Below, in pieces: positions 1 to 12,019 of a stretch of DNA of 64,000 nt. Location of the stretch: positions 124,001 to 188,000 of the forward strand of contig NZ_JWIC01000001.1 of NCBI RefSeq assembly GCF_000814765.1, given 5' to 3'. The notes beneath the pieces are model-generated. The model was not told the DNA's origin. It made no database searches and saw nothing but the letters and a program-made list of their open reading frames with translations. A program made the position numbers and the translations under genes. Source of the DNA: Pseudoalteromonas luteoviolacea. GTDB taxonomy: Bacteria; Pseudomonadota; Gammaproteobacteria; Enterobacterales; Alteromonadaceae. Within the stretch, counting starts at the first letter, position 1; every line of letters starts with the position of its first letter.

Positions 1-475
1 GCATGCCAGTGAGTGCGGTGTAGGCACATTTTTAATTGATAGTGCAGGTCGCTGGTTTCATCAAGGCGATGAGATAAAACGCCCTGCGCTGGTGCGTTTG
101 TTTGCCAGTGTCTTAAGTTATGAGCAGGATAAGTATGTTTTAAAAACCCCTTCTGAAACTTGCGTGGTTACAGTAGAGGAAAGCCCTTTTGTGATTGTCG
201 CTTGGCATGTGTCTGAGGTTGCTGGGCAATTTGGTTTCGAGCCGACAATTATTTGTGAAGATAATTTGGGTAGGCTTTGGCCTATTTGCCAAGTGTTTCC
301 CTTGCATATGGCGTCATATAAAGGACAAACTATCCCGCATTTGCAGCTTAATTATGGATTGAGCGCCCGCGTGGAACGGACTGTTTACTATCAATGGGCG
401 GAAATCGCGAAGTACAATGAGCGACAAGGGTCAATGACATTATACTCCGCAGGACAGGGGTACGAATTGACTTAG
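1..475 (+). CDS. DUF1285 family protein, 5' end missing
   Basis: Reading frame 2 is open from the left edge to the TAG at 473-475, so the true start lies outside the window. Upstream of the first internal GTG (position 92) the frame still encodes good protein, including a [10 protein letters not shown] segment directly before [12 protein letters not shown]. That tract is typical of the DUF1285 family (small proteins of about 180 residues, function not established). About 157 codons are visible. The stop overlaps the engB stop on the other strand by four bases, so the two genes converge with no room for a terminator between them. Family assignment is by remembered motif, not by search. Confidence 0.72.
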   Translation, partial: HASECGVGTFLIDSAGRWFHQGDEIKRPALVRLFASVLSYEQDKYVLKTPSETCVVTVEESPFVIVAWHVSEVAGQFGFEPTIICEDNLGRLWPICQVFPLHMASYKGQTIPHLQLNYGLSARVERTVYYQWAEIAKYNERQGSMTLYSAGQGYELT

Positions 476-1116
476 TCGTTCGGTGCCTCTTCGTCTATTT
501 CCTCTTTCACATAGGGTCCCAAGAACCAGTCATCTAATTTCCAAGCAAGCTCTTTTAAACCCAGCCCCTTTAATGATGAAAATGCATGTACCGTAATATC
601 GCCGTCTAGCTCAGAGAGGGCTTTGCGTACTTGCAGTACTTCAGCTTTACGTTTGCCTTGCTTTAGTTTGTCCGCTTTAGTGAGTAGCGCGAGAACAGGA
701 ATATTACTGCCTACAGCCCAATTAATGAGATCCATATCTAAGTCTTTCATAGGGTGACGGATATCCATTAACACCACGATGCCTTTTAGGCTTTGACGCT
801 TTTGTAAATACTCGCCCAGTGATTTCTGCCATTTCTTCTTCATTTCAATGGGTACTTTAGCGAAACCGTAACCTGGTAAGTCGATCAACCTTTTGTCTTC
901 GTCTAGCGCAAAAGTATTGATCAGCTGTGTACGCCCTGGTGTTTTACTTGTGCGTGCAAGTTTTTGGTCTGTTAAGGTATTTAATGCACTAGATTTGCCT
1001 GCATTAGAGCGCCCTGCAAATGCGACCTCTATGCCACTGTCTGCGGGAAGGCGGGAAATATCTGGTGCGCTGGTAATAAAAGTAGCGCGATTATATGGCA
1101 TGCGAGATTTTAACAC
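472..1116 (-). CDS. engB: Ribosome biogenesis GTP-binding protein EngB (YihA/YsxC)
   Basis: A 214-residue TRAFAC GTPase required for assembly of the large ribosomal subunit in bacteria. Visible GTPase motifs are G1 GRSNAGKS (residues 35-42), G2 around KTPGRTQ (58-64), G3 DLPGYG (79-84) and G4 TKAD (146-149), in the usual order and spacing. Length matches the family (about 200-215). The ATG at 1116 opens a short basic leader before the conserved hydrophobic strand leading into G1. A 114-residue frame on the opposite strand across its 5' half is a shadow. In enterobacteria yihA lies near csrC and yihI, and the same neighbourhood recurs here with a cytochrome c4 and a methyltransferase inserted. 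Confidence 0.97.
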   Translation of the reverse strand: MLKSRMPYNRATFITSAPDISRLPADSGIEVAFAGRSNAGKSSALNTLTDQKLARTSKTPGRTQLINTFALDEDKRLIDLPGYGFAKVPIEMKKKWQKSLGEYLQKRQSLKGIVVLMDIRHPMKDLDMDLINWAVGSNIPVLALLTKADKLKQGKRKAEVLQVRKALSELDGDITVHAFSSLKGLGLKELAWKLDDWFLGPYVKEEIDEEAPND

Positions 1117-1468
1117 TCTAACTCCTAGGCGGATTATTGATTCTTTAATTCATACGTATTTTATTACATCTGCCACACAATGCAAAAGGAGAGAAAGTCT
1201 ACAATTTTTAGCAGCGTCAAGAGAATTTCTGGACTAAGTTTAATCTATGTCAATTACCGATAATTTAGCAGTTTTATAATAGGGGCAAAGCATGGCGGTG
1301 CTGTTTTTATTGTGTAGTATTTAAAAATAGCAAAGTAATGCGAAATAACATTGAGCGTCACTTAATACACATTAAGTCAATGTGCATAGATGAGTATCTG
1401 CCCAGCATTGTGAAGTGTAGCGTATTTCACTGGGTTGATAGTTACAGGGTCGGAACAGAGAATTTACC
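1117..1468. other. Divergent intergenic region engB / cytochrome c4
   Basis: A 352-base non-coding stretch between two divergently transcribed genes, so it must hold a promoter for each. It is AT-rich. I found no convincing FNR-type palindrome, riboswitch, tRNA or small open frame with a ribosome binding site. The stretch was also checked for Spot 42 RNA, which neighbours yihA in enterobacteria, and nothing resembling it was seen. Confidence 0.5.
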
Positions 1469-2101
1469 ATGAAAAAAATAGCATTATCTTTAACTATGCT
1501 GCTGAGTACGTTGTCATTCAACAGCGCAGTAGCATTCGATGGGGACGCCGAGGCAGGTAAGGCGAAGGCGGCAACATGTGCAGCTTGTCATGGACCGAAT
1601 GGCAACGCCCCGATAACTATGTATCCGAAAATAGCTGGTCAGCACGCTGATTATATTTACAAGCAACTCAAAGAATTCAAACTAGGTATGACTTCAGGTG
1701 GTGCTAAGGGTCGCATGGATCCTGTGATGAGTGGCATGGCAATGCCGCTGTCTGACCAAGATATGAAAGATTTATCTGCTTATTTTGCAAAGATGCCAAT
1801 GAGTGCAGGTACCACACCTGAGAGTGCGGTGGTGCAAGGGCAGCAGCTATATCGTGCAGGTGACGCTGAGCGCGGTATTCCATCTTGCATGGCTTGTCAT
1901 GGTCCAAGAGGCAATGGTACCTCTTTGGCTAAATTTCCTAAAATATCTTTTCAACATCCTGAGTACATCAAAGCCCAACTTGAGAAGTTTAGAGATGGCA
2001 GCCGTAACAATGATGCCAATGGTATGATGCGCGATATTTCAGCAAAATTAACCGATAAAGATATTGAAATTTTATCTAAATATCTCGGTGGTTTGCATTA
2101 A
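1469..2101 (+). CDS. Dihaem cytochrome c4
   Basis: A 210-residue periplasmic dihaem cytochrome c. An N-terminal signal peptide (residues 1-22, ending SAVA before FDGDAE) precedes two homologous class I cytochrome halves with haem motifs CAACH (37-41) and CMACH (140-144). Each half has a conserved HGPxGN run after its CXXCH and a Met-rich segment that can supply the distal axial ligand (SGMAMP in the first half, NGMMRDIS in the second). Length and two-domain layout fit cytochrome c4, which carries electrons to terminal oxidases, notably cbb3-type. It appears monocistronic: a promoter region lies upstream and a strong terminator 46 bases past its stop. Confidence 0.93.
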   Translation: MKKIALSLTMLLSTLSFNSAVAFDGDAEAGKAKAATCAACHGPNGNAPITMYPKIAGQHADYIYKQLKEFKLGMTSGGAKGRMDPVMSGMAMPLSDQDMKDLSAYFAKMPMSAGTTPESAVVQGQQLYRAGDAERGIPSCMACHGPRGNGTSLAKFPKISFQHPEYIKAQLEKFRDGSRNNDANGMMRDISAKLTDKDIEILSKYLGGLH

Positions 2102-2146
2102 AGCTGTATTTGTTTTTATGCTGTAGAGCATCGACTTTTGACAGTG

Positions 2147-2176
2147 AAAAAGGCAACGTGATCGTTGCCTTTTTTT
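2147..2176 (+). terminator. Rho-independent terminator after cytochrome c4
   Basis: Perfect inverted repeat AAAAAGGCAACG / CGTTGCCTTTTT with a TGAT loop, ending in a run of T. It is 46 bases past the cytochrome stop and insulates the small-RNA locus that follows. Confidence 0.9.
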
Positions 2177-2370
2177 GATCTGTTATGTGTGAGATATATC
2201 TCACTTTATATGTAGGATAATGTCGTTCCTAATTTGTAGGACTTAACGCAAATTGAATTTGTATTTTTTTGTAAGTGTATGTATTTAATTTGTTTTTATT
2301 TTAAACTCTGTTGCAGAGGTAATAATTTTGTTATTGATTAGTTGTAACTGTTTAAAATAAGCGTAGATTA

Positions 2371-2680
2371 ATCCCTGTCGTCAAGACAATACAAAAACAG
2401 GGACAATTCGAGACGGAAGCGTAGACGACATGATTAAGTATTCGGTTGAATACATATAAACAAGGATGAGTACAAAAGCGTTAGGAAGACCGAAAATAAA
2501 AAAGGCAATGGAAGTTTGATAACAAAAACAATATGGATAGTGTCACGGAAGTAACAATAAAAACAAAATGGAAGATAAATAATAAAAAAAATAATGACTA
2601 AAAGTCGAAGGGAGAAGTGTCCAGATTGAGACGCTCAGATTAGCAGGCGGTAGAGAGAGATCTCTGCCGTCTTTTTATTT
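2371..2680 (+). ncRNA. Candidate CsrB/CsrC-family small RNA that sequesters CsrA
   Basis: No open frame covers this stretch, but it holds nine GGA motifs in about 210 bases (2401, 2415, 2464, 2484, 2510, 2535, 2547, 2570, 2611). Most sit in contexts such as ATGGAAG, ACGGAAG, AAGGATG or TAGGAAG, which match the CsrA-binding consensus. The 5' end can fold as a TCCCTGT / ACAGGGA hairpin and the 3' end is a strong terminator. In E. coli csrC lies between yihA and yihI; here the RNA lies between engB and yihI. CsrB-type RNAs bind many CsrA dimers and so relieve CsrA repression. A TGTAAG half-site at 2270-2275 resembles half of a GacA/UvrY box, but its other half is poor. Ends are approximate. Confidence 0.78.
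2646..2680 (+). terminator. Terminator of the CsrB-like RNA
   Basis: An 11-bp stem (2646-2656 with 2661-2671, two G-U pairs) closed by a GAGA tetraloop and followed by TTTTTATTT. No coding gene ends nearby, so it marks the end of a non-coding transcript. Confidence 0.9.
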
Positions 2681-2737
2681 GTACACTTTTTAATTGCTGG
2701 TACAATACTCTTTTTAAGTACGTTTGGTTCATCACCT

Positions 2738-3388
2738 TTGCAAAATCCACAAGCGCTTCAATGTGGCCTCTGTGACTCAGAGTCGCTCGAACATTATCAC
2801 CGAGACAAATTTCGCGATTACTGGCAGTGTCAGAACTGCAAATTAGTCAGTGTAGCGCCATGCGATAGACTGTCACCACAAGCAGAAAAAGCGATTTATG
2901 ACAGTCATGAAAATGATCTCAATGATAGTGGATATCGGCGCTTTTTATCACGTGTATTTGACCCTGTTAATTCACGTTTGCCCAGTCAACAACAAGGGCT
3001 TGATTTTGGCTGTGGACCCGGTCCACTGTTAGCTAAAATGTTTCAGGAAAAGGGCCATTCAGTTGCGCTGTATGACTTATACTATGCAAATGAGAGTTCG
3101 GTGCTGGATAAGCAGTATGATTTTATTACATGTACAGAAGTGATAGAACATATTGGACAGCCTAAAGTGGTGTTTGAGCAATTGATTAGCATGCTAAAAC
3201 CACAAGCGCCACTTGCGTTGATGACCAAACTTGTAATTGATCCGGAACGTTTTGCATCTTGGCATTATAAGAATGACCAAACCCACATTTCATTTTTTAG
3301 TCGCGAAACGTTTGAATATGTAGCAAAGCAATTTGGCACCAAGCTAGAGTTTATTGGAAATGATGTGATCATCTTGAGTAAACATTAG
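2738..3388 (+). CDS. Class I SAM-dependent methyltransferase with N-terminal zinc-ribbon cysteines
   Basis: A 216-residue protein. Cys9, Cys12, Cys31 and Cys34 (CGLC and CQNC) form a likely zinc ribbon. The SAM-binding glycine loop LDFGCGPG (88-95) follows, then an acidic strand (ITCTEVIEHI) typical of motif IV-type class I methyltransferases. The substrate cannot be told from sequence. The only in-frame start before the cysteines is TTG at 2738; no ATG is available and no strong ribosome binding site is visible, so the start is provisional. It follows the CsrB-like RNA terminator and lies 26 bases before yihI. Confidence 0.85.
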   Translation: MQNPQALQCGLCDSESLEHYHRDKFRDYWQCQNCKLVSVAPCDRLSPQAEKAIYDSHENDLNDSGYRRFLSRVFDPVNSRLPSQQQGLDFGCGPGPLLAKMFQEKGHSVALYDLYYANESSVLDKQYDFITCTEVIEHIGQPKVVFEQLISMLKPQAPLALMTKLVIDPERFASWHYKNDQTHISFFSRETFEYVAKQFGTKLEFIGNDVIILSKH

Positions 3389-3414
3389 TCGGTTAGAGTA
3401 AATGGTAGAGAAGC

Positions 3415-3993
3415 ATGACTAGAAAGAAAAAATCACGCAAGTTAGGTGAAAATGGTACACCGAGATTAAGTAAGGAAAAGCTTCGTGAATTGCGCGCAAT
3501 GAAAGAGCAGCGCACGAAAAAGAATAAAGGAAATAAAGCGGGTACTCGTAATGCCCAAGAAGCAAAAGTTGAAGTGACATCTCACTCTGGGGCGCAGAAA
3601 GATCCGCGCGCGGGTAGTAAGAAAAAAATTGCGTTGACACCTGAGGTGCAAACCCCGAAAGCTGAGCCGCAGATGAAGCGTCATTTAACACCACAAGCAG
3701 TGCTAACGAAGGCGAATGAGCCTGAATTAACACTGGAACAAGAGCTTCAGCAGTTAGAAAATGATGAGCGTTTAATGAAGCTATTGGAGCGACATGAGCG
3801 CGGTGAGCTACTGACAGGTAAAGATGCTAAATTCTTTAACCGTGCGATTGCTCGTCACCAAGAGCTATGCGAAATTCTAGGCATTGATGATGAGTTCGAA
3901 GAAGAAGATATGATAGACGCTGATCCGTTGGCCGACTTTGTCAGTAATGATTTAGCGGACGAATGGTTAAATGATGACGAGGATGAGCGATGA
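3415..3993 (+). CDS. yihI: Der GTPase-activating protein YihI
   Basis: A 192-residue, highly charged protein. The N-terminal half is very rich in Lys/Arg and opens with MTRKKKSRK. The C-terminal half has the conserved segment LEQELQQLENDERLMKLLER, then GKDAKFFNRAIARH, and a strongly acidic tail. This matches YihI, which activates GTP hydrolysis by the double-GTPase Der (EngA) during 50S assembly. E. coli YihI is slightly shorter. Its last four bases overlap the next ATG (ATGA), so it is co-translated with the DUF2489 gene. Confidence 0.93.
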   Translation: MTRKKKSRKLGENGTPRLSKEKLRELRAMKEQRTKKNKGNKAGTRNAQEAKVEVTSHSGAQKDPRAGSKKKIALTPEVQTPKAEPQMKRHLTPQAVLTKANEPELTLEQELQQLENDERLMKLLERHERGELLTGKDAKFFNRAIARHQELCEILGIDDEFEEEDMIDADPLADFVSNDLADEWLNDDEDER

Positions 3994-4505
3994 GCATGAT
4001 TTGGGTGATCGCATTAGTCGTTGGCGCATTAATTGTCGCAGGGCTGGCTTTTTATGCTGGTAAATTACTGTGGCAGTTAAAAGTTCAAAAAGACACGATT
4101 GCTAAATTAAAAGAAGAGCAGGCGAAAAAACTGGAGAAGTCCAGACAAGAGCGCAATGGAAAGCTTGCAGATAGCATTAACTTAATTGCAAAAGCAATGA
4201 AGCAAAAGCAATGTGAGTATTCTGAAGGGTGCTTGCGTGTCTGGGTGTTGATTTCTCAGTACAGCTTTGACTCTGAAGTGGCATTAGAGCAAACCTACCC
4301 AGGGGTGTTTGAAATGTACGATGAAGTTAAAGAGATGCCAACGCATGATGCTCGTAAAAAGTATTCAAAAAAGGAAATATTTAAAATGGATACACAGCGC
4401 TGGCGTGCTGAAGAGCGACTTGAAGCGCAAATATTGAAAGACTGCGACAAACTTTTGGAAGAGTTTAAAGCCTTGCCTGGCAGTGAGAACGTTGTTTTTC
4501 AATAA
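3990..4505 (+). CDS. DUF2489 family membrane-anchored protein
   Basis: A 171-residue protein with a single N-terminal membrane segment (about residues 5-22, WVIALVVGALIVAGLAFYAG), then a Lys/Glu-rich probable coiled coil (35-60) and a soluble C-terminal domain. The pairing with yihI through an ATGA overlap is what I would expect for the DUF2489 family in Alteromonadales and Vibrio relatives, where hemN often follows. Here hemN does not follow. No catalytic motif is recognisable and the function is unknown. Confidence 0.75.
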   Translation: MSMIWVIALVVGALIVAGLAFYAGKLLWQLKVQKDTIAKLKEEQAKKLEKSRQERNGKLADSINLIAKAMKQKQCEYSEGCLRVWVLISQYSFDSEVALEQTYPGVFEMYDEVKEMPTHDARKKYSKKEIFKMDTQRWRAEERLEAQILKDCDKLLEEFKALPGSENVVFQ

Positions 4506-4520
4506 CGACCAATGATAATC

Positions 4521-4541
4521 GCTGGGCCTAGCGGGCCCAGC
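4521..4541 (+). terminator. Hairpin after the yihI-DUF2489 pair
   Basis: Inverted repeat GCTGGGCC / GGCCCAGC with a five-base loop, 16 bases after the DUF2489 stop. It has no proper T-run on either strand, so it could be a weak bidirectional terminator or an RNA-stabilising hairpin shared with the convergent peptide gene. Confidence 0.5.
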
Positions 4542-4552
4542 TAGATTAGTGT

Positions 4553-4708
4553 TTATGTTGTTTCACAGGTGTGTTGTTGGCCGACTGGAAAGTCAGTATC
4601 AGGTGCTTGGAAGGCTGCACCGCCAGCGATGTGTTGTGTTTGTGGTGTGCTGATGGCCTGTTCAGTAACTAGCTGTTTGATGCGTTTCTTTTTGACTATG
4701 AGTTTCAT
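4553..4708 (-). CDS. Small peptide with double-glycine leader, RiPP-precursor-like
   Basis: A 51-residue gene on the minus strand, below usual length cut-offs. ATG at 4708-4706 is preceded by a strong ribosome binding site (AAAGGAAT, seven bases before the ATG); TAA at 4555-4553. The product starts with a very basic segment (MKLIVKKKRIKQL), continues with a polar stretch to HIAGG (residues 27-30 with the GG at 29-30), then a short segment AAFQAPDTDFPVGQQHTCETT with one Cys. A basic start, hydrophilic linker and GG/GA junction are typical leaders of ribosomally made peptides cut by double-glycine peptidases. No maturase or ABC transporter lies nearby in the window, so function is inference. 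A perfect GAGTGCACTC palindrome (4729-4738) lies just upstream. Confidence 0.66.
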   Translation of the reverse strand: MKLIVKKKRIKQLVTEQAISTPQTQHIAGGAAFQAPDTDFPVGQQHTCETT

Positions 4709-4979
4709 TGTTTATTCCTTTATTGTGTGAGTGCACTCTCATACCATTCTCTTTTTTCCCTGTTGTCTAGTTGCTTATATAGTCGTCTCTGTTTGTCTTT
4801 TTGCGGTCGTAAATTTGTGGTGTAAGAGGTTTTGCCAGTGAATTTATAAATTGTGTTATCATGCCCGGCCAAAAGCAGCGCTTGAGTGAACGTTACTGTC
4901 GTGATAGTAGCGAAGTAGTACTTTGACTTTAATGTAGTAAAAAAATGGTGAGTCTTAAAAGTTTAGAGGTAAAGACGGA

Positions 4980-5561
4980 ATGTTATTAATGATTGACAAC
5001 TATGACTCGTTCACGTTTAACCTCGTCCAATATTTTCAAAAGTTAGATCAAGAGGTTTTGGTCAAGCGAAATGATGATCTTTCAATCTCTGAGATTAAGC
5101 AGCTCAACCCTGCGCATATTGTGATCTCTCCAGGCCCATGCAGCCCCAATGAAGCGGGTATTTCTTTGCAAGTTGTACAACAGTTACAAGGCCAGTTTCC
5201 CATTCTGGGCGTTTGTCTGGGCCATCAAACCATTGCACAAGCAATGGGTGCCCATGTAGGCAAAGCAAAGTCAGTAATGCATGGTAAAGTGTCACGTATT
5301 TTTCATGCGAATAAAGGGGCATTTTGCGGGCTGCCTAGCTCGTTTAATGTATGTAGGTACCATTCACTCGCTGTGGATGCTGAGAGTTTACCCGATAAGC
5401 TCGAAGTGACCGCCTGGACGCAAACTGAAACCGGTGCGCTAGATGAAGTTATGGGCATATGTCATACTGATCTAGCACTGGAAGGGGTGCAGTTCCATCC
5501 TGAGGCGATCTTAACTGAGCATGGTCTAGAACTACTTGATAACTTTATTGCTCGCTTCTAA
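4980..5561 (+). CDS. pabA: Anthranilate/aminodeoxychorismate synthase glutamine amidotransferase component (PabA/TrpG)
   Basis: A 193-residue class I glutamine amidotransferase that supplies ammonia for aminodeoxychorismate (folate pathway) or anthranilate synthesis. The nucleophile Cys79 lies in GVCLGHQ and the catalytic His173 and Glu175 in FHPEAILTEHG; the oxyanion strand is SPGPCSPNEAG. The N-terminus LLMIDNYDSFTFNLVQYF is diagnostic of the PabA/TrpG family. I favour PabA because it stands alone near argD, as in E. coli and Vibrio, and not in a trp operon. It starts at ATG 4980 with GAGGTAAAGACGGA upstream. Confidence 0.92.
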   Translation: MLLMIDNYDSFTFNLVQYFQKLDQEVLVKRNDDLSISEIKQLNPAHIVISPGPCSPNEAGISLQVVQQLQGQFPILGVCLGHQTIAQAMGAHVGKAKSVMHGKVSRIFHANKGAFCGLPSSFNVCRYHSLAVDAESLPDKLEVTAWTQTETGALDEVMGICHTDLALEGVQFHPEAILTEHGLELLDNFIARF

Positions 5562-5606
5562 CCTTTAAAGAGCTTTCTTTCAATATACCAAAAAAGATGA
5601 TAATTG

Positions 5607-6782
5607 ATGACACAAGATATTAGGCAGTCGCACATTGCTCAAGCAATCGCTCAGCGTGCACATGACGTTCTAATTAGCCATAACTTTGCACAGCAGCAAA
5701 TAGGTTATATCCATACTTTTGATATGAACTTTGGGGAGTCTATCCCACAGCGAACTATGCTCGAAGTGGAGCTGGCTGCGGCAGCTAAACGTCAAGAAAA
5801 AAGCACCAGTCATCATAAGTACATTGCAAAAGCAAGTAATCACTTGCATCAAGTTATTGAAAGTGGAATTGAAACTCAGTTAAGTGATCTGGACTCTATT
5901 TATTCTGATGTGGTTGGCATTCAAGATGCAGTGCCAACGGTATTGGATATTTTAGCTGTAAAGTCAGCGTCAGTGGGCCGTCTAGAGCCTTTAGTTAATG
6001 ACTTATCGTGGCTTGGTCGTGATCTGGTCTCTCTGGTGAATTTACCTCAGTATCGCAAAGTGAATAGCAAAGGGACATCGGTGAAAGTGGATACACCGGC
6101 GTTAGCATTACGCTATCTCGGATTAGAAAACCTACAGATGGTTATCCCAACATTTGCTGTACGTCATTGGATGCCACACTCAACAGAGCCATTCCCTTTA
6201 TTAAAAAGAAAACTCAGAGATATTAGCATGGCCAGTGCGATAGCTGCGAAAGCATTAGCACCTTTATATGATGTTAAAGAGCAGCATGCATTTACTTTGG
6301 GCATGTTATTAGATTTAGGCAAAATCGCGTTGACCCGCTTATATTTGCGCACTTATGAGCGAGTTTGGCAGGGCAAAGTTAAGATTGCGCGAGATAAAAA
6401 TCAGAAAGACTTACATACAGCATTATTAGAGTTGGGCCCCGATCCATTATTTTTACGAAATTTGCTACTTGAGCACGCGCCTGTTGTATCGCAGCGTTTA
6501 ATTGAGCAAATGTCTTTTAAATACTTACCATTTAGTGCTGCTATGTCGGAGTTTGCGCAAAGTTATCTGCCGAACGTGAATAACAACCCAGCGGACTTAC
6601 TCCCATTGACGCAAGTGTTAAAGAAAGCATATGGCTATGCACAATATCAACTTCTTAAAGACAGTCATTTAATTGAACCGGATGAAGCGAAAGATTGGTT
6701 TGCTCATCTCAATTTGACCGAGCAGGAACAAAAATTGTTGTCAAAAATGTCTCTGCAGAGCCTTCAGCTGACAATTTTGTAA
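5607..6782 (+). CDS. HDOD domain-containing signalling protein
   Basis: A 391-residue protein. Start is taken at ATG 5607, not the TTG one codon earlier. Residues from about 110 to 320 form an HDOD domain: the segment VPTVLDILAVKSASVGRLEPLVNDLSWLG begins it, followed by the helix PALALRYLGLENLQMVIP and LGMLLDLGKIAL. HDOD domains resemble HD phosphohydrolases but lack the metal-binding His-Asp pair, and they usually serve in regulation or stress signalling. No attached REC, EAL or GGDEF domain is present. It follows pabA by 45 bases and may share its promoter. Confidence 0.82.
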   Translation: MTQDIRQSHIAQAIAQRAHDVLISHNFAQQQIGYIHTFDMNFGESIPQRTMLEVELAAAAKRQEKSTSHHKYIAKASNHLHQVIESGIETQLSDLDSIYSDVVGIQDAVPTVLDILAVKSASVGRLEPLVNDLSWLGRDLVSLVNLPQYRKVNSKGTSVKVDTPALALRYLGLENLQMVIPTFAVRHWMPHSTEPFPLLKRKLRDISMASAIAAKALAPLYDVKEQHAFTLGMLLDLGKIALTRLYLRTYERVWQGKVKIARDKNQKDLHTALLELGPDPLFLRNLLLEHAPVVSQRLIEQMSFKYLPFSAAMSEFAQSYLPNVNNNPADLLPLTQVLKKAYGYAQYQLLKDSHLIEPDEAKDWFAHLNLTEQEQKLLSKMSLQSLQLTIL

Positions 6783-8317
<1,535 letters not shown>

Positions 8318-8346
8318 GTTGTCGCACAAACCAAGCGATAACCAAC

Positions 8347-8368
8347 GTGACGCTCGATAGAGCGTCAC
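8347..8368 (+). other. Hairpin between argD/astC and astA
   Basis: Inverted repeat GTGACGCTC / GAGCGTCAC with a GATA loop and no T-run after it. It more likely protects or processes the mRNA between cistrons than terminates transcription. Confidence 0.5.
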
Positions 8369-8402
8369 CTGTCTAAAGGTTTACTGAGGAGTAAGCGGGC
8401 TC

Positions 8403-10917
<2,515 letters not shown>

Positions 10918-10996
10918 AATTACCTGCATTAGGTAAATCATAATATTGCTAAGTGCACTATTATGATGCGGAGACAGCGTCTCACGCTTTATTCTT

Positions 10997-11025
10997 AAAA
11001 AGCAGCATTTGCTGCTTTTTTTATT
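10997..11025 (+). terminator. Terminator of the ast gene set
   Basis: Perfect stem AAAAAGCAGCA / TGCTGCTTTTT with a TT loop and a T-rich tail, about 80 bases after astD. Confidence 0.9.
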
Positions 11026-11112
11026 TTTCTGGGCCGCTCAAAAGTAGCAATCAGATCGAGTTTCTGCTTAAATCAATAGGAGATGTCATTGGTAAACTCA
11101 GGTGGGCAATAT

Positions 11113-11451
11113 ATGGTTTTAGATAAACAAGGATATGATGAGTTAGTCATGTATCTGACACAAAATTTAGCCTTGTTTGAAAAGCCGGGTGTGGTAAAGC
11201 CGAATGCACCTAAGGTCGTTGAATTAATCGAAGACGTAATCGCTGAGCACGTGATCCGTTTGTGTGAACAACACACCGGCTTATCAACCGAGCAGCGCGG
11301 CTTGATCGTACGTGAAGTTGATGGCATTGTGTACGACCTACAGGAAGTGTTATCAAGTGTTGTTGATCAACGTGTAACAGAAGAACAACAAGAGTTTATC
11401 GAAGAGTTTGCTGGTTTGGTTAAAAATTTATTTGATTCTGCCATTCAGTAA
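11113..11451 (+). CDS. DUF3802 family protein
   Basis: A 112-residue protein of unknown function. I take the start at ATG 11113 (MVLDKQGYDEL) because AGGTGG lies seven bases upstream; the alternative ATG at 11083 has its GGAG directly abutting the start codon. The tracts LCEQHTGLSTEQRGLIVREVDGIVYDL and FIEEFAGLVKNLFD match what I remember of DUF3802, a small family of Vibrio, Shewanella and Alteromonas relatives often encoded after astD. It is probably all-helical and cytoplasmic, with no catalytic motif. Confidence 0.72.
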   Translation: MVLDKQGYDELVMYLTQNLALFEKPGVVKPNAPKVVELIEDVIAEHVIRLCEQHTGLSTEQRGLIVREVDGIVYDLQEVLSSVVDQRVTEEQQEFIEEFAGLVKNLFDSAIQ

Positions 11452-11473
11452 ACTGGAATAGATTTATATTTTT

Positions 11474-11501
11474 AATAACACCGCCTTATGGCGGTGTTAT
11501 T
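11474..11501 (+). terminator. Hairpin between DUF3802 and the OsmC gene
   Basis: Strong stem AATAACACCGCC / GGCGGTGTTATT with a TTAT loop, about 20 bases after the DUF3802 stop. The tail is only moderately T-rich, so termination may be partial. It ends 18 bases before the next start codon. Confidence 0.65.
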
Positions 11502-11519
11502 GGTTTTGGAAGGTGTACT

Positions 11520-11933
11520 ATGCAAGCAAGTGTAAAATGGGTAGGTGGTGATACATTTTTAGGTCGTTCTCACTCTGGTCATAATGTAGTATTTGACGCA
11601 GGTGCTGACAGCGCAGCGCCTAGTCCGATGGAAATGGTATTAATGTCGGCGGGTAGCTGTGCATCTGTTGATGTTGTGAGTATCTTAAAAAAGGCAAAGC
11701 AATCTGTTGAGAGTGTGGAAGTCAAACTTTCTGCAGAACGTGCTCAGTCGGCGCCTAGAGTATTCACCAAAATCAATCTACACTTTGTAGTTACGGGTGA
11801 CAATGTGTCTGAAAAGCACCTTGCGCGCGCCGTTAATTTGTCTGCCGAAAAGTACTGCTCAGTTGCCTTAATGCTTGAAAAAGCAGTGGAAATTACGCAT
11901 ACCCACGAGGTTGTACAAAGCGAAGAAAAATAA
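11520..11933 (+). CDS. OsmC family protein, YhfA-like
   Basis: A 137-residue protein of the OsmC/Ohr superfamily, thiol-dependent peroxide reductases. It carries two candidate cysteines, Cys47 in MSAGSCASVDV and Cys113 in SAEKYCSVALML, spaced as in the family. The N-terminus MQASVKWVGGDTFLGRSHSGH resembles the YhfA subgroup, which in E. coli lies near crp and argD. YhfA has no firmly established substrate. AAGGTG lies just before the ATG. speD follows after 86 bases. Confidence 0.87.
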   Translation: MQASVKWVGGDTFLGRSHSGHNVVFDAGADSAAPSPMEMVLMSAGSCASVDVVSILKKAKQSVESVEVKLSAERAQSAPRVFTKINLHFVVTGDNVSEKHLARAVNLSAEKYCSVALMLEKAVEITHTHEVVQSEEK

Positions 11934-12019
11934 CGCTTTTTAAGCTGTTACTTTTCGTATAAAATCCGCGAACTTTTAGTTCTGCAGCGCAGATTTTCTT
12001 GTTTTAAGGTGGGTCTATC

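Noticed and set aside
893..1237. Open frame of 114 codons on the plus strand over the 5' half of engB
   Set aside because: It is antisense to a well-conserved GTPase, has no ribosome binding site and no recognisable motif.
1117..1468. Spot 42 RNA gene near engB
   Set aside because: No stretch resembles the Spot 42 5' sequence, and no terminator-ended transcript without coding content was found here.
2262..2290. Full GacA/UvrY-type box before the CsrB-like RNA
   Set aside because: TGTAAG is present at 2270-2275 but the second half reads TATTTA rather than CTTACA; kept only as a half-site.
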